Source: Leptospira perolatii (lineage in GTDB: Bacteria; Spirochaetota; Leptospiria; Leptospirales; Leptospiraceae). From it: a stretch of DNA of 64,000 nucleotides. Of this stretch, positions 17,239-25,670 are shown piece after piece; the first letter of the stretch is position 1; every line of letters starts with the position of its first letter. The position numbers and the translations under genes are program-made. The stretch is from the NCBI RefSeq assembly GCF_002811875.1, contig NZ_NPDZ01000007.1:156056-220055 (forward strand), in the 5' to 3' direction. The notes under the pieces are model-generated. The model did not search any database, had not been told where the DNA came from, and saw nothing but the letters and a program-made list of their open reading frames with translations.

Positions 17239-17871
17239 TCATTCATCGGTCTGGCTTGAGAGTTCATCTAACTCCTGTTTGATGTTTTTCCTGGCTTGTT
17301 TTTCATATTTCTCGTAAAAGTAATCTGTTTTGTAAATTCTATCCATCGTTAAAAAGTAATGGAGCACTTTCATGCGGCCGGCTTTATAATCGCCATCAGA
17401 ATAGATGGAATACTCTTTTCTAATATTCTGGCAATAGTCGGAGTAAACGATTGAGTTCTCTCCTAAAATAGATAAGTCCGCATCCAAAAATAGCTTTGTA
17501 TCGGAATTATCGCTATTCGAATGCCCCTTCGTAGCTACAATTTGAGAAGAACATAGCCGTAAGCTATCCTCCGGATAATGAATGGAACGAAGTCTTGCTT
17601 CCGCAAGCTCAGCGCTTTTTTCTTCATTGTCAGTAGCGGACACGTCATAAACAATATCATGATATACGATTGAAAATAGGACCGTGTCCCAATCTTGGAT
17701 CTGACTTTTTACCTGGGAAAGATTGTTTGTTAAGTTTTCAATATGACTTAGATTATGATAAAACCGATTTGGTTCCGAATAGTGTTGTACTACTTCCTGC
17801 CAAATAGTTTCAATCAGTTGTTCCTGCTTTTCATACTTTTGCACAGTCTCTAGAAACTTTTGTCTAAGCAT
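17239..17871 (-). CDS. Predicted HD-superfamily metal-dependent hydrolase (COG4339)
   Basis: The 210-residue protein shows the features of the COG4339 family: NRFYHNLSHIENL (a conserved Y-H-N-x2-H), SIVYHDIVYDV (the HD pair), and a later FLDADLSILG. The His and Asp residues should bind one or two metal ions, as in HD phosphohydrolases, but no substrate is known for the family. It follows the trypsin-like gene on the same strand with about 40 bases between them, so the two may be co-transcribed. Confidence 0.88.
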   Translation of the reverse strand: MLRQKFLETVQKYEKQEQLIETIWQEVVQHYSEPNRFYHNLSHIENLTNNLSQVKSQIQDWDTVLFSIVYHDIVYDVSATDNEEKSAELAEARLRSIHYPEDSLRLCSSQIVATKGHSNSDNSDTKLFLDADLSILGENSIVYSDYCQNIRKEYSIYSDGDYKAGRMKVLHYFLTMDRIYKTDYFYEKYEKQARKNIKQELDELSSQTDE

Positions 17872-17910
17872 ATTTTCTTTTGTTCAGCCTTCGTTCTTTA
17901 CCCTAGGCAT

Positions 17911-19251
17911 CTACCAACGTTCACTCCAATTCCATGTTTGCCATTGTCCGCCGAAGCAAGTTTGAAATTCCACTGGTGTACGATCTTCCGTAGAAGCATT
18001 GCGTGAACTAACACATAGAGGCAGTAGATAGGCTGGTGTTGGACCCGGACCTGCGATAGCACCTGTTCTTTGAATTGCAAACTTTTGGAAGGAATTCGTC
18101 TCGCTGCAAGCCTGAACCGTAAACTGGACTCCGTTTTCACCGGTCCCGGCATCCAAGCAGAGTCCGTCTCTGTAGTAGATAAGACCCTGAGGATAAATGA
18201 CCCATTTCTGCGCCACAGTCCCATTGCAAATATACAATTGGACGGGAGTTCCGGGGTCTGTTCTGGCTCCTTCCACATCCAAACATTTTCCACCAGGGCC
18301 TTTAATCACAGCTGGGAAAAGTTTTTCCAAATAAGCAGTCCGTTTCCAGTAGGAGTCAAATACAAAAGTCTCAATCGGATAAGGACTTTCGGATCGTATC
18401 TTGCTTTCAATCCAGTTGAGTTCCCTTTCCACTAAGTTTCCAGACATGATATTGCTGGTTTCATTCCTGCCATAATGCACAGCGAAAACCATCGGGAGAA
18501 AATCAACATTCTCGCCTACGCTGCGATAAAAAAAGTAAGGAGATCCTGAATCGCCATCACAGGTATGAGAGTTGGAGTATCCTTCCCCTCTAATCATGTT
18601 ACCATTTAAATAGTTAAGTAGATGAGCTGTGGAGAAACGCTTTATACCGCTTGTTCCTGCCTCGCAAGGAATATCTGAACCGGAATCTGATCCTAGTCCA
18701 TAACCCGAAAAGTAGTAAAAATTAGATTCATTCCGATTACGCCAGTAAGCTCTCTGGTCAGCAAAGATCTGCCCTTTTGGGAAATAAGGAGAGAGTAGTG
18801 GACCTCTCAACTGAATCAAAGCCAAATCTTTTTGCGAGGTACTGGGATTATAGTTTGGGTGAATAAAGTAGTCAGCTGGATTTACATGAATCTCTACATT
18901 CGATCCACCGAATGGTGTATAAGAAACCCAAATTGTGTCGGTACCAGCGGTGACACAATGGGCGGCGGTCAAAATCCAGTGCTCTGCGATCAGAGTTCCG
19001 GAGCAAGGGCCACGTCCTGATGCTTGGAATTTTACGACAAAGGGCCAAAGACCGTTTCTCTCGGGTACTCCATTTACAATATGATTTGCGCCCTCTTCAG
19101 GCAGATAAAAGTGCGGAGCAGACTTTGGTGTTTGTGCGAGAGCTAATATCTCGGAATTCAATTCACCAGATTTTGAATTGTTGCAATCGAAAGACAAGCA
19201 GGTGAGGACAACCACTAATAAACACTTCCATATATTTGTTTTTTTTCTCAT
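17911..19251 (-). CDS. Trypsin-like (S1) serine protease lipoprotein with C-terminal ricin-type lectin domain
   Basis: The ATG at 19251 has AAGGAG six bases upstream. Residues 1-24 are a lipoprotein signal (LSFDC). The protease domain opens with NHIVNGVPERNG, close to the IVGG activation site, and has the full triad: LTAAHC (His), KDLALIQL (Asp) and CDGDSGSP (Ser). The residue expected at specificity position 189 is His rather than trypsin's Asp, and GDSGGP reads GDSGSP. The C-terminal ~130 residues are a ricin-B beta-trefoil with the repeat GPGGKCLDVEG and QKW/QKF/QTW triplets (QxW), which bind carbohydrate. This suggests a surface protease targeted to glycans. Confidence 0.9.
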   Translation of the reverse strand: MRKKTNIWKCLLVVVLTCLSFDCNNSKSGELNSEILALAQTPKSAPHFYLPEEGANHIVNGVPERNGLWPFVVKFQASGRGPCSGTLIAEHWILTAAHCVTAGTDTIWVSYTPFGGSNVEIHVNPADYFIHPNYNPSTSQKDLALIQLRGPLLSPYFPKGQIFADQRAYWRNRNESNFYYFSGYGLGSDSGSDIPCEAGTSGIKRFSTAHLLNYLNGNMIRGEGYSNSHTCDGDSGSPYFFYRSVGENVDFLPMVFAVHYGRNETSNIMSGNLVERELNWIESKIRSESPYPIETFVFDSYWKRTAYLEKLFPAVIKGPGGKCLDVEGARTDPGTPVQLYICNGTVAQKWVIYPQGLIYYRDGLCLDAGTGENGVQFTVQACSETNSFQKFAIQRTGAIAGPGPTPAYLLPLCVSSRNASTEDRTPVEFQTCFGGQWQTWNWSERW

Positions 19252-19381
19252 AGGCAACTCCTTGCACGGTTTCTCGTTATGAATTCAATAGGATCTTGTC
19301 ATTTAACAAAATGTTAGGTGATGATTTGAGCGAAAAAAAGATGGAAGCCATTAGCTATTAGTTAATTAGATATACTCGTTG

Positions 19382-19576
19382 TTAGGACAGCTGCTTCGGT
19401 GGACAAGGAACGGATCCGTAGGAACAAAACACGCAGCAATCTCCAGGTTTTGGTTTTAGCAAGCTGCCGCAATGTTCACACTTGTAAAAATACTGACAAG
19501 CGTCCAGAGGCATGATTTCCTCTTTTTGAAAGTTGCATTTCGGGCAAGTGAGAATGGAAGCTGTAATTAGGTTCAT
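19382..19576 (-). CDS. GDCCVxC-domain small metal-binding protein
   Basis: A 64-residue Cys-rich protein. LTCPKCNF and YKCEHCG form a zinc-ribbon-like CxxC pair; then comes GDCCVFCSYGSVPCPP, the defining GDCCVxC motif. Family members, some of which are selenoproteins with Sec in place of a Cys, are often found with mercury or other metal-resistance genes; all positions here are ordinary cysteines. Function unproven. It is divergent from rpsF and lies apart from the metal-efflux island near 34 kb. Confidence 0.8.
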   Translation of the reverse strand: MNLITASILTCPKCNFQKEEIMPLDACQYFYKCEHCGSLLKPKPGDCCVFCSYGSVPCPPKQLS

Positions 19577-19750
19577 CGCTCGATTCCGGTTTCTTTTATG
19601 GAACTTTGGGATCCAGGAGTTCTTAGTTTGCTAAGAGGTTTCTTCAAAGATATACCTGACATCTTATCACATTGAACGAATGATTCGACCAGAGAAATCT
19701 GGGCTAAAAAGATGTCGGAAAATTGAGCAAGTAAAATATAGTGCTCATCT

Positions 19751-19768
19751 CTGTAGGAGCTCCTACAG
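19751..19768. repeat. Perfect 18-base palindrome
   Basis: CTGTAGGAG is followed at once by its reverse complement CTCCTACAG. Palindromes built on GTAGGAxxTCCTAC recur in intergenic DNA of Leptospira genomes to my recollection, so this is probably a member of a dispersed repeat family rather than an operator for one gene. Confidence 0.6.
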
Positions 19769-19838
19769 CCTCTCCGCTCGTATTCGGCTTGCCAAAAGAT
19801 CGGATCTATGGCATGCGCGACTTCGGAGGGCCGCTCGA

Positions 19839-19888
19839 GGGGGCCCGCCTTCCCACCACCATCCCCCCACCCACGAAGGGCGGGGCCC
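19839..19888. repeat. GC-rich imperfect inverted repeat
   Basis: GGGGGCCCGCCTTC on the left and GAAGGGCGGGGCCC on the right could form a long stem with bulged G residues around a C-rich loop. It lies upstream of the likely rpsF promoter, so it is not in the rpsF leader. It could be an intergenic repeat of the genome or a terminator-like structure, but no T-run follows. Confidence 0.5.
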
Positions 19889-19922
19889 TTCAAGACCCGA
19901 TTCCACTTGACCGCACGGCCAC

Positions 19923-19951
19923 TTGTGAAAAAATAGTGCAAAATCTATTCT
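19923..19951 (+). promoter_or_regulatory. Probable sigma-70 promoter of the rpsF operon
   Basis: TTGTGA (19923-19928) and TATTCT (19946-19951) are separated by 17 bases, a good match to the vegetative consensus. Transcription would start near 19958, giving a leader of about 40 bases before the rpsF start. A short GCTCG/CGGGC stem followed by TTTT lies at 19955-19983. Confidence 0.5.
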
Positions 19952-20000
19952 TCTGCTCGCCGCAATCACGCAGACGGGCTTTTAACCATAGGAGAACCTT

Positions 20001-20276
20001 TTGAGAAACTACGAGATAACTACAATTACGCGCGCAAACGCGAAAGAAAGTGCAAAAAATGAGGTAACAGACCTCTTTAATAAGCACTCAATCAGCGTTA
20101 CTGCGGAAGAAGACTGGGGCCAAAAGAAGCTCTGGCATCCTATCCATCACCAGGATTACGGTGTCTTTACTCATTTTAAAGTAAATGCCGATCCAACTGC
20201 CATCGACAAAGTGGAGCACGAGTTCAAACTCAATCAGAATGTTCTTCGCTCCATGATCGTTCGACTCAATGGCTAA
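20001..20276 (+). CDS. rpsF: 30S ribosomal protein S6
   Basis: The 91-residue protein has the S6 pattern (MRNYEITTITRAN at the start; KLWHPIHHQDYGVFTHFKV in the middle). It starts with TTG, preceded by AGGAG at six bases. S6 pairs with S18 on the small-subunit platform. The stop overlaps the ssb start by eight bases. Gene order rpsF-ssb-rpsR-rplI-dnaB is the classical bacterial arrangement and is transcribed as a unit. Confidence 0.96.
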   Translation: MRNYEITTITRANAKESAKNEVTDLFNKHSISVTAEEDWGQKKLWHPIHHQDYGVFTHFKVNADPTAIDKVEHEFKLNQNVLRSMIVRLNG

Positions 20277-20712
20277 CGATATCAATCGGGTGACCCTAGT
20301 AGGTCGCTTAACCAGAGATCCTGAATTTAAGACCGTGAACGGTACGTCTCTGGTAAACTTTTCCCTGGCGAATGGTAGAACCTTCGTTTCAGGTGGAGAC
20401 AAGAAAGAAGAAACTCATTTCTTCGATTGCGAAGCCTGGGGAAAAGGAGCGGATATTATCCAGCAATATTGCAAAAAAGGCAAACAGCTGATCATTGAAG
20501 GTCGGTTGAAGCAGGATACTTGGGAAACCATGGACGGCAAAAAAGCCTCTCGCATCCGTATCGTCGTGGAGAACTTTCAGATGATCGGAAGCAAAGACGG
20601 AGGAGGGAGCGATTCGAATTACGGATCAAGCTCTTCTTCTAGCGGATCTTCTTATGCACATTCTCAAGAAGAAGTGGGAAGTTCCGGAATGGACGACGAT
20701 ATACCCTTTTAA
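20269..20712 (+). CDS. ssb: Single-stranded DNA-binding protein
   Basis: A 147-residue SSB. The OB-fold occupies residues 1-105 (NRVTLVGRLTRDPEF and KKGKQLIIEGRL), followed by a Ser/Gly-rich flexible linker and the conserved acidic tip DDDIPF that recruits partner proteins of replication and repair. It overlaps rpsF and is followed 15 bases later by rpsR. Confidence 0.97.
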   Translation: MANDINRVTLVGRLTRDPEFKTVNGTSLVNFSLANGRTFVSGGDKKEETHFFDCEAWGKGADIIQQYCKKGKQLIIEGRLKQDTWETMDGKKASRIRIVVENFQMIGSKDGGGSDSNYGSSSSSSGSSYAHSQEEVGSSGMDDDIPF

Positions 20713-20727
20713 TTAGGAAACGAAACT

Positions 20728-21042
20728 ATGGCAGAGAACGAAATCCAAGAAGAAACAGGAAGACCAGAAGCTTCCGCAGAAATGCAAGGCATGGATGAAA
20801 CCGGTCGTGCACCGAAAAAGCAGAACAAATACAAAAAGAAAGTTTGTCGCTTTACTGCAGACCCGGAACTTGCAAAACAAATAAATTACAAAAACATTGA
20901 GTTATTGGAAAGATTCATCACGAATCGTGGGAAAATCATTCCAAGAAGAATCACAGGTACTTCTGCAAAATACCAAAGAATTCTTGCTCGTGAAATTCGT
21001 AAGGCTCGGAGCATCGGCCTCCTTCCTTTCAAAGTGAACTAA
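20728..21042 (+). CDS. rpsR: 30S ribosomal protein S18
   Basis: The protein has the S18 core ([32 protein letters not shown]). At 104 residues it is longer than the usual ~75 because of an acidic N-terminal extension (about residues 1-30) before the [12 protein letters not shown] segment. AGGAAA precedes the ATG. It forms a heterodimer with S6, encoded two genes upstream. Confidence 0.96.
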   Translation: MAENEIQEETGRPEASAEMQGMDETGRAPKKQNKYKKKVCRFTADPELAKQINYKNIELLERFITNRGKIIPRRITGTSAKYQRILAREIRKARSIGLLPFKVN

Positions 21043-21053
21043 GGAGACTACGA

Positions 21054-21518
21054 ATGAAGGTTATTTTACAAAAAGACGTATCCAACCTAGGCGACGCCGG
21101 AGATATCAAGGAAGTTGCGGACGGATTTGCTCGTAATTTCCTTTTCCCAAAAAGATTGGCAGTTCGCGCGAGCGAAGGAAGCACCAAGATGGCTGTTCAC
21201 CAGAAAAAGCTGGCTGAACTGAAAAAGGAAAAGCGTCAGAAAGCAATGGAATCCGTATCAGGAAATCTGAACGGAAAAGAATTCAGCATTCTTGTTAAGA
21301 CCGGTGGCGGGGACAAACTCTTCGGAGCAGTAACCCCAATGGACGTGGCTTCACTTTTGAAAAAAGAAGGCTACGAAGTCGAGAAGCGTAAGATCGAGTT
21401 TCCAGAACCGATTCGCTCCCTCGGTACTTATAAGTTGAAAATCCGCCTTGCAGAAGGAATCCTTCCCACCATCACGATCCACGTGAAAAAAGAGGAAGGT
21501 GTCGTAGCCGAAGGTTAA
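21054..21518 (+). CDS. rplI: 50S ribosomal protein L9
   Basis: 154 residues, the usual size. The N-terminal rRNA-binding domain begins MKVILQKDVSNLGDAGDIKE and has FARNFLFPKRLA; a Lys-rich connecting helix and the C-terminal domain (KTGGGDKLFGAVTPMDVA) follow. AAGGAG lies seven bases before the ATG. Located at the base of the L1 stalk in the ribosome. Confidence 0.97.
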   Translation: MKVILQKDVSNLGDAGDIKEVADGFARNFLFPKRLAVRASEGSTKMAVHQKKLAELKKEKRQKAMESVSGNLNGKEFSILVKTGGGDKLFGAVTPMDVASLLKKEGYEVEKRKIEFPEPIRSLGTYKLKIRLAEGILPTITIHVKKEEGVVAEG

Positions 21519-21535
21519 TTTACCTTTAGGTCTGA

Positions 21536-22858
21536 ATGCAAGCCGACTCTCTTTTCGAATTGGAATCCGAGAAGTCTTTCTTAGGATTCCTACTACTAAA
21601 GGGAGCGGACAATCTGATAGATATTCCTCTGGAAGCAGAGGATTTCTATCACGATACCAACCGAAGAATCTACAAAGCAATCGCAGATCTAGTAGATAAG
21701 CGAGTTGCTGTCGACCCAGTCTCCGTTCTAAATTATCTAAAAGAAAATTCCCTCCTTAAAGATCCAGAGAAGGAATATGAATATATTTATTCTCTGTACA
21801 GAGATACTGTAGTCTCTCATCCACTGCATTATTATTCGGAGAGGATTCGTAGACTTTCCGAAAGAAGAAAATACTCCAAGCTTTTACTTCAGGCTTTGGA
21901 CCTGATCCAAAAAGAACCCGGAGAAAACGAATCCGTCTTTAACCAGATCGAAAGAAGTCTTACCGAGGTTTCTCGCGCCGTAGACGTAAAAGGATTATTA
22001 CCTGTAGCGCACGATAAGGCTGCGCTCTCTGAATATATTAAGGATATCATGCAAAGTCGGGGGCAGATCAAAGGTCTCCGCACGAATTTTACCCAGTTTG
22101 ACGAAATGACTTCCGGTCTGAAAGAATACGAGCTGATGGTTCTCGCTGCTCGACCTGGAAACGGTAAAACCACTCTAGCGATGAATATCGCTTCGAACGT
22201 AGCTTTGATTCATAACAAACCTGTGGTGATCTTTTCTTTGGAGATGAGCCGGATGGAGCTCCTACTGAAGCTAGTTTGTTCGACTGCCCAAGTGGAATCT
22301 AGCAAACTCAAAAGATCCGAAGTCACAAAATCCGATGCACCGAAATTATTGGATGCAATTGTAAAAGTCACCTCGGCTCCGATTTACATAGATGATTCCG
22401 GTGCGCTGACTGTGGACGACTTTAAAGGGCGGATTCGAAAGCTTTTGACCACAGAGTCTTTAGGTCTCATCATTGTAGACTATCTACAGCTAATGAGTGA
22501 TCCGAAGAGTAGGGACCAAGGAAGGCAGAACGAAGTAGCATCGATTTCTAGAACCTTAAAACAGATTGCAAAAGAGGCAAAATGTCCTGTGATCGCTTTG
22601 TCTCAGATGAATCGATCTATTGAGCAGAGGTCTCGGGACCAAAGACCGCAGCTCGCGGACTTAAGGGAATCGGGAGCTATCGAACAGGACGCAGACATAG
22701 TAACTTTTATTTATCGAGGAGAAAGGGGAAAGGACGACGAAGAAGATCCACGCATGAAAGGAATGGCGGAGATCATCGTAGCGAAAAATCGTTCAGGACC
22801 GACCGGTTCTTTTTCCCTTGCCTTCCGACCGGAGCTGAGCAGATTTGATAACGTATAA
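21536..22858 (+). CDS. dnaB: Replicative DNA helicase DnaB
   Basis: 440 residues, normal size. The N-terminal primase-interacting domain starts [20 protein letters not shown]; the RecA-like motor has Walker [15 protein letters not shown] (about residue 202), Walker [13 protein letters not shown] and the DnaB signature [20 protein letters not shown]. It unwinds the replication fork 5' to 3' as a hexamer. No intein interrupts it. The 3' end overlaps the opened frame of aspS by 14 bases. Confidence 0.97.
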   Translation: MQADSLFELESEKSFLGFLLLKGADNLIDIPLEAEDFYHDTNRRIYKAIADLVDKRVAVDPVSVLNYLKENSLLKDPEKEYEYIYSLYRDTVVSHPLHYYSERIRRLSERRKYSKLLLQALDLIQKEPGENESVFNQIERSLTEVSRAVDVKGLLPVAHDKAALSEYIKDIMQSRGQIKGLRTNFTQFDEMTSGLKEYELMVLAARPGNGKTTLAMNIASNVALIHNKPVVIFSLEMSRMELLLKLVCSTAQVESSKLKRSEVTKSDAPKLLDAIVKVTSAPIYIDDSGALTVDDFKGRIRKLLTTESLGLIIVDYLQLMSDPKSRDQGRQNEVASISRTLKQIAKEAKCPVIALSQMNRSIEQRSRDQRPQLADLRESGAIEQDADIVTFIYRGERGKDDEEDPRMKGMAEIIVAKNRSGPTGSFSLAFRPELSRFDNV

Positions 22859-24698
22859 TTCACCGACAGGTAATATAGGAACGGAAACTTCTTTGAAAGA
22901 TTGGATTCAGGAAAATTACAAAAATAGATCCTGGGCGGGAGAGCTCACGGAGTCCATGGAAGGTAAGGTCGTAAATTTGTACGGCTGGTCTTTCCGTTTC
23001 CGAGACCAAGGCGGGGTCATCTTCGTTGATTTGAGGGACAGAACGGGCATCCTACAAGTAGTTCTAAGAAAGGAAATACTTGGCGATGATTTTCATTTAG
23101 CTGAAAAGATCCGCTCAGAGTATGTAATCGCTGTTAGTGGAACTCTGAAAAAGAGAGATGCGGAGAGCATCAACCCAAAGATGCCTACGGGCAAAATTGA
23201 AGTAGTTGTTGATAAATTAGAAATTTTGAATATAGCAAAGACTCCTCCTTTTGCGTTGGACGAATTCGAAGAAATCTCGGAAGAGAATCGATTGAAATAC
23301 CGCTATCTCGACTTTCGAAGGGACGAGCTAAAAGATAGAATGGTAAAGCGTCATGAATTCGTGTTCGCGATTCGCAATTATCTAAACTCCAGAAAGTTTT
23401 TAGAAATCGAAACTCCGATACTAAATAAATCCACTCCGGAAGGAGCGAGGGATTTTCTTGTTCCATCAAGATTGAACCCGAATTCCTTTTATGCTCTTCC
23501 CCAATCTCCTCAGATATTTAAGCAAATCTTAATGGTTGGAGGAGTGGAGAGATATTTTCAAATCGTAAAGTGTTTTAGAGACGAAGACCTCAGAGCGGAT
23601 CGTCAACCGGAGTTCACCCAGTTGGATATGGAATTCTCCTTTGTCTCGCAAGAAGAGATACTTTCCGAGATCGAAGGTTTATTTTCAAAGATATTCAAGG
23701 ATGTTTTTGGAGTCTCCCTTCATGCTCCTTTCCAAAGAATTACCTACAAGCAAGCGATGGAAGAATACGGATCCGATAAACCGGATTTGCGCTTTGGGAT
23801 GAAGCTCGTCAATGTTTCGGAAATCGTGAAAGATTCTGATTTCCAAGTTTTTTCTGCTGCGGTAGCGAGCGGCGGAGTGGTCAAGGCGATCTGCGTACCC
23901 GGCGGATCAATCATTTCGAGAAAGGAAATAGAAGACCTGACTGCTTGGCTTAACAGAGATTATAAAGCGAAGGGCCTCGCCTACATGAAACATGGCGCAG
24001 ACGGGTTAGAGTCCACGATCACGAAGCGTTTTAGTAAAGAGCAACTAGAGAAAATCGCAAAAGCAGCGGGCTCTAAAGAGGGAGATATGTTGTTTTTCGG
24101 CGCGGACGAAGCCGCGATCGTGCACCATTCTCTTGGCGCGCTTCGACTCAGGTTGTCGGAAAGGTTTGACAAACCTCCTGAAAATAGCTTTCATATTTCC
24201 TGGGTTGTAGACTTCCCGATGTTCGAATGGAATAAGGATGCAAAGAGATGGGATTCTCTTCACCATCCGTTTACTTCTCCTTCGGACGAAAGTCTGGAAA
24301 TTTTTTCTAGTCCGGAAAAACTTTCCAGCAATGCAGGAACTGCATTGGCAAAAGCCTACGATCTAGTGTTAAACGGAGTGGAAATCGGCGGTGGTTCGAT
24401 AAGAATCCATTCCAAAGAAGTGCAGAATACTGTGTTCTCCGTGCTTGGGATTGGAAACGAAGAAGCGATGGAAAAATTCGGATTCCTTTTGGAAGCATTG
24501 GAATACGGTGCTCCTCCTCATGGTGGAATTGCGTTTGGCGTGGACCGAATTCTGATGCTAATGACTGGTGGAAAATCGATACGAGATGTGATCGCTTTCC
24601 CTAAGACTCAGAAAGGTGTTTGCCTCATGAGCGAATGTCCATCGGAAGTGGATGAAAAGCAGCTCCAAGAATTGAAACTAAGATTAGTAAAGGTATAA
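22845..24698 (+). CDS. aspS: Aspartyl-tRNA synthetase
   Basis: A class II synthetase of the bacterial AspRS type, with OB-fold anticodon-binding domain ([19 protein letters not shown]), motif 2 ([20 protein letters not shown]), the bacterial GAD insertion domain around residues 300-430, and motif 3 ([15 protein letters not shown]). The frame opens with a TTG overlapping dnaB; a second TTG at 22893, just before LKDWIQENY, is an alternative that would give 601 residues, nearer the family norm. Either way the protein is complete. Confidence 0.95.
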   Translation: MITYNSPTGNIGTETSLKDWIQENYKNRSWAGELTESMEGKVVNLYGWSFRFRDQGGVIFVDLRDRTGILQVVLRKEILGDDFHLAEKIRSEYVIAVSGTLKKRDAESINPKMPTGKIEVVVDKLEILNIAKTPPFALDEFEEISEENRLKYRYLDFRRDELKDRMVKRHEFVFAIRNYLNSRKFLEIETPILNKSTPEGARDFLVPSRLNPNSFYALPQSPQIFKQILMVGGVERYFQIVKCFRDEDLRADRQPEFTQLDMEFSFVSQEEILSEIEGLFSKIFKDVFGVSLHAPFQRITYKQAMEEYGSDKPDLRFGMKLVNVSEIVKDSDFQVFSAAVASGGVVKAICVPGGSIISRKEIEDLTAWLNRDYKAKGLAYMKHGADGLESTITKRFSKEQLEKIAKAAGSKEGDMLFFGADEAAIVHHSLGALRLRLSERFDKPPENSFHISWVVDFPMFEWNKDAKRWDSLHHPFTSPSDESLEIFSSPEKLSSNAGTALAKAYDLVLNGVEIGGGSIRIHSKEVQNTVFSVLGIGNEEAMEKFGFLLEALEYGAPPHGGIAFGVDRILMLMTGGKSIRDVIAFPKTQKGVCLMSECPSEVDEKQLQELKLRLVKV

Positions 24699-24702
24699 CA
24701 CC

Positions 24703-25665
24703 ATTAGGAAAGAACAGTTTATTTTCGAAAGCCAGGACTTGTATCGGAAAATCTGCGGGATTAACGATAACGGAGTAAGAGTCCTGGAAAAGCAGTTGGA
24801 GATCGGCCTGATCCCCAGGGGAAACGGATTTCAAGTCGAAGGAAATTCTCAAAAGGTCGATTTTGCATTAGATTTTTTTAAACTACTGGAGACAAATTAC
24901 AGGGATAGACCTGACAGGGATCTGACGGATTCTTTCGATTTCAGCTATCTACTGAAGCAAGCTACCAGGGAAAGAAAAAAGGATGATCGCTCCAACGAGC
25001 CGTTTAAGCCGACAGAAAAGATTCTTACTACATATCGTGGAAAGCATCTTTATCCCCGGACAAAAAATCAGGATAAATACATTCAATCTTTCTTAAATAA
25101 CCTGATCACTTTCGGGGTTGGTCCGGCCGGAACAGGTAAAACTTTTCTTTCAGTCGCGACAGCTTGCAGATTTTTGCAAAATGGGGTCATTGATAGAATC
25201 GTGTTGACCAGGCCGGCAGTCGAGGCTGGCGAAAATCTCGGCTTTTTGCCAGGAGATTTGAATCAGAAAGTGGACCCGTATCTTCGTCCGGTCTATGACG
25301 CCTTGAACGAATGCATCGGTTTCGAAAAAACCCAAGAATATATCGCGCTTACCAAAATAGAAATCGCGCCGGTAGCATTTATGAGAGGTAGAACTCTTTC
25401 TAATAGTTTTATTATATTAGACGAAGCCCAAAACTGTACATTATCTCAACTTAAAATGATCATGACCAGATTGGGTCGCAACTCAAGAATGTGCATTTCT
25501 GGAGATGTAACTCAAATAGACCTGGAGCATGGGCGCTCCGGCTTTGATCGAGTCGTAAATTTGTTCCGAAATACCGAAGGAATAGGTTTGGTTTTCTTTG
25601 GAAAAGAGGATATAACAAGGCATCCTCTGGTAGAGACCATCGTCCGGAAGTTCGAGGAGTTATAA
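24703..25665 (+). CDS. phoH: PhoH-family ATPase, probably initiated at a non-canonical ATT codon
   Basis: PhoH-like P-loop NTPase: GPAGTGKT (Walker A), [11 protein letters not shown] (Walker B) and GDVTQIDL are intact. The family's conserved N-terminal domain begins within the codons before the first standard start, TTG at 24739; the residues [10 protein letters not shown] upstream align with the family opening. Between the in-frame stop at 24688 and 24739 there is no ATG, GTG, TTG or CTG. ATT codons at 24703 and 24721 are the only near-cognate options; the first has AAAGG nine bases upstream. I use 24703 (320 residues). PhoH-type proteins next to ybeY and a PgpH-like gene are linked to RNA metabolism and ribosome maturation. 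Confidence 0.85.
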   Translation: MRKEQFIFESQDLYRKICGINDNGVRVLEKQLEIGLIPRGNGFQVEGNSQKVDFALDFFKLLETNYRDRPDRDLTDSFDFSYLLKQATRERKKDDRSNEPFKPTEKILTTYRGKHLYPRTKNQDKYIQSFLNNLITFGVGPAGTGKTFLSVATACRFLQNGVIDRIVLTRPAVEAGENLGFLPGDLNQKVDPYLRPVYDALNECIGFEKTQEYIALTKIEIAPVAFMRGRTLSNSFIILDEAQNCTLSQLKMIMTRLGRNSRMCISGDVTQIDLEHGRSGFDRVVNLFRNTEGIGLVFFGKEDITRHPLVETIVRKFEEL

Positions 25666-25670
25666 AACTT

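Larger units (their letters stand above)
19577..20000 (+). other. Divergent intergenic region ahead of the rpsF operon
   Basis: This 424-base region separates the GDCCVxC gene (leftward) from rpsF (rightward). It contains a perfect 18-base palindrome, a GC-rich inverted repeat at 19839-19888 and a good promoter match at 19923-19951, each listed separately. I see no gene. The C-rich stretch at 19850-19875 is unlike anything else in the window. Confidence 0.6.

Noticed and set aside
19952..19983. S6:S18-binding leader motif before rpsF
   Set aside because: A GCTCG/CGGGC stem with CCG in the loop is suggestive, but the likely transcription start falls inside it, so it would not be transcribed as a full motif.
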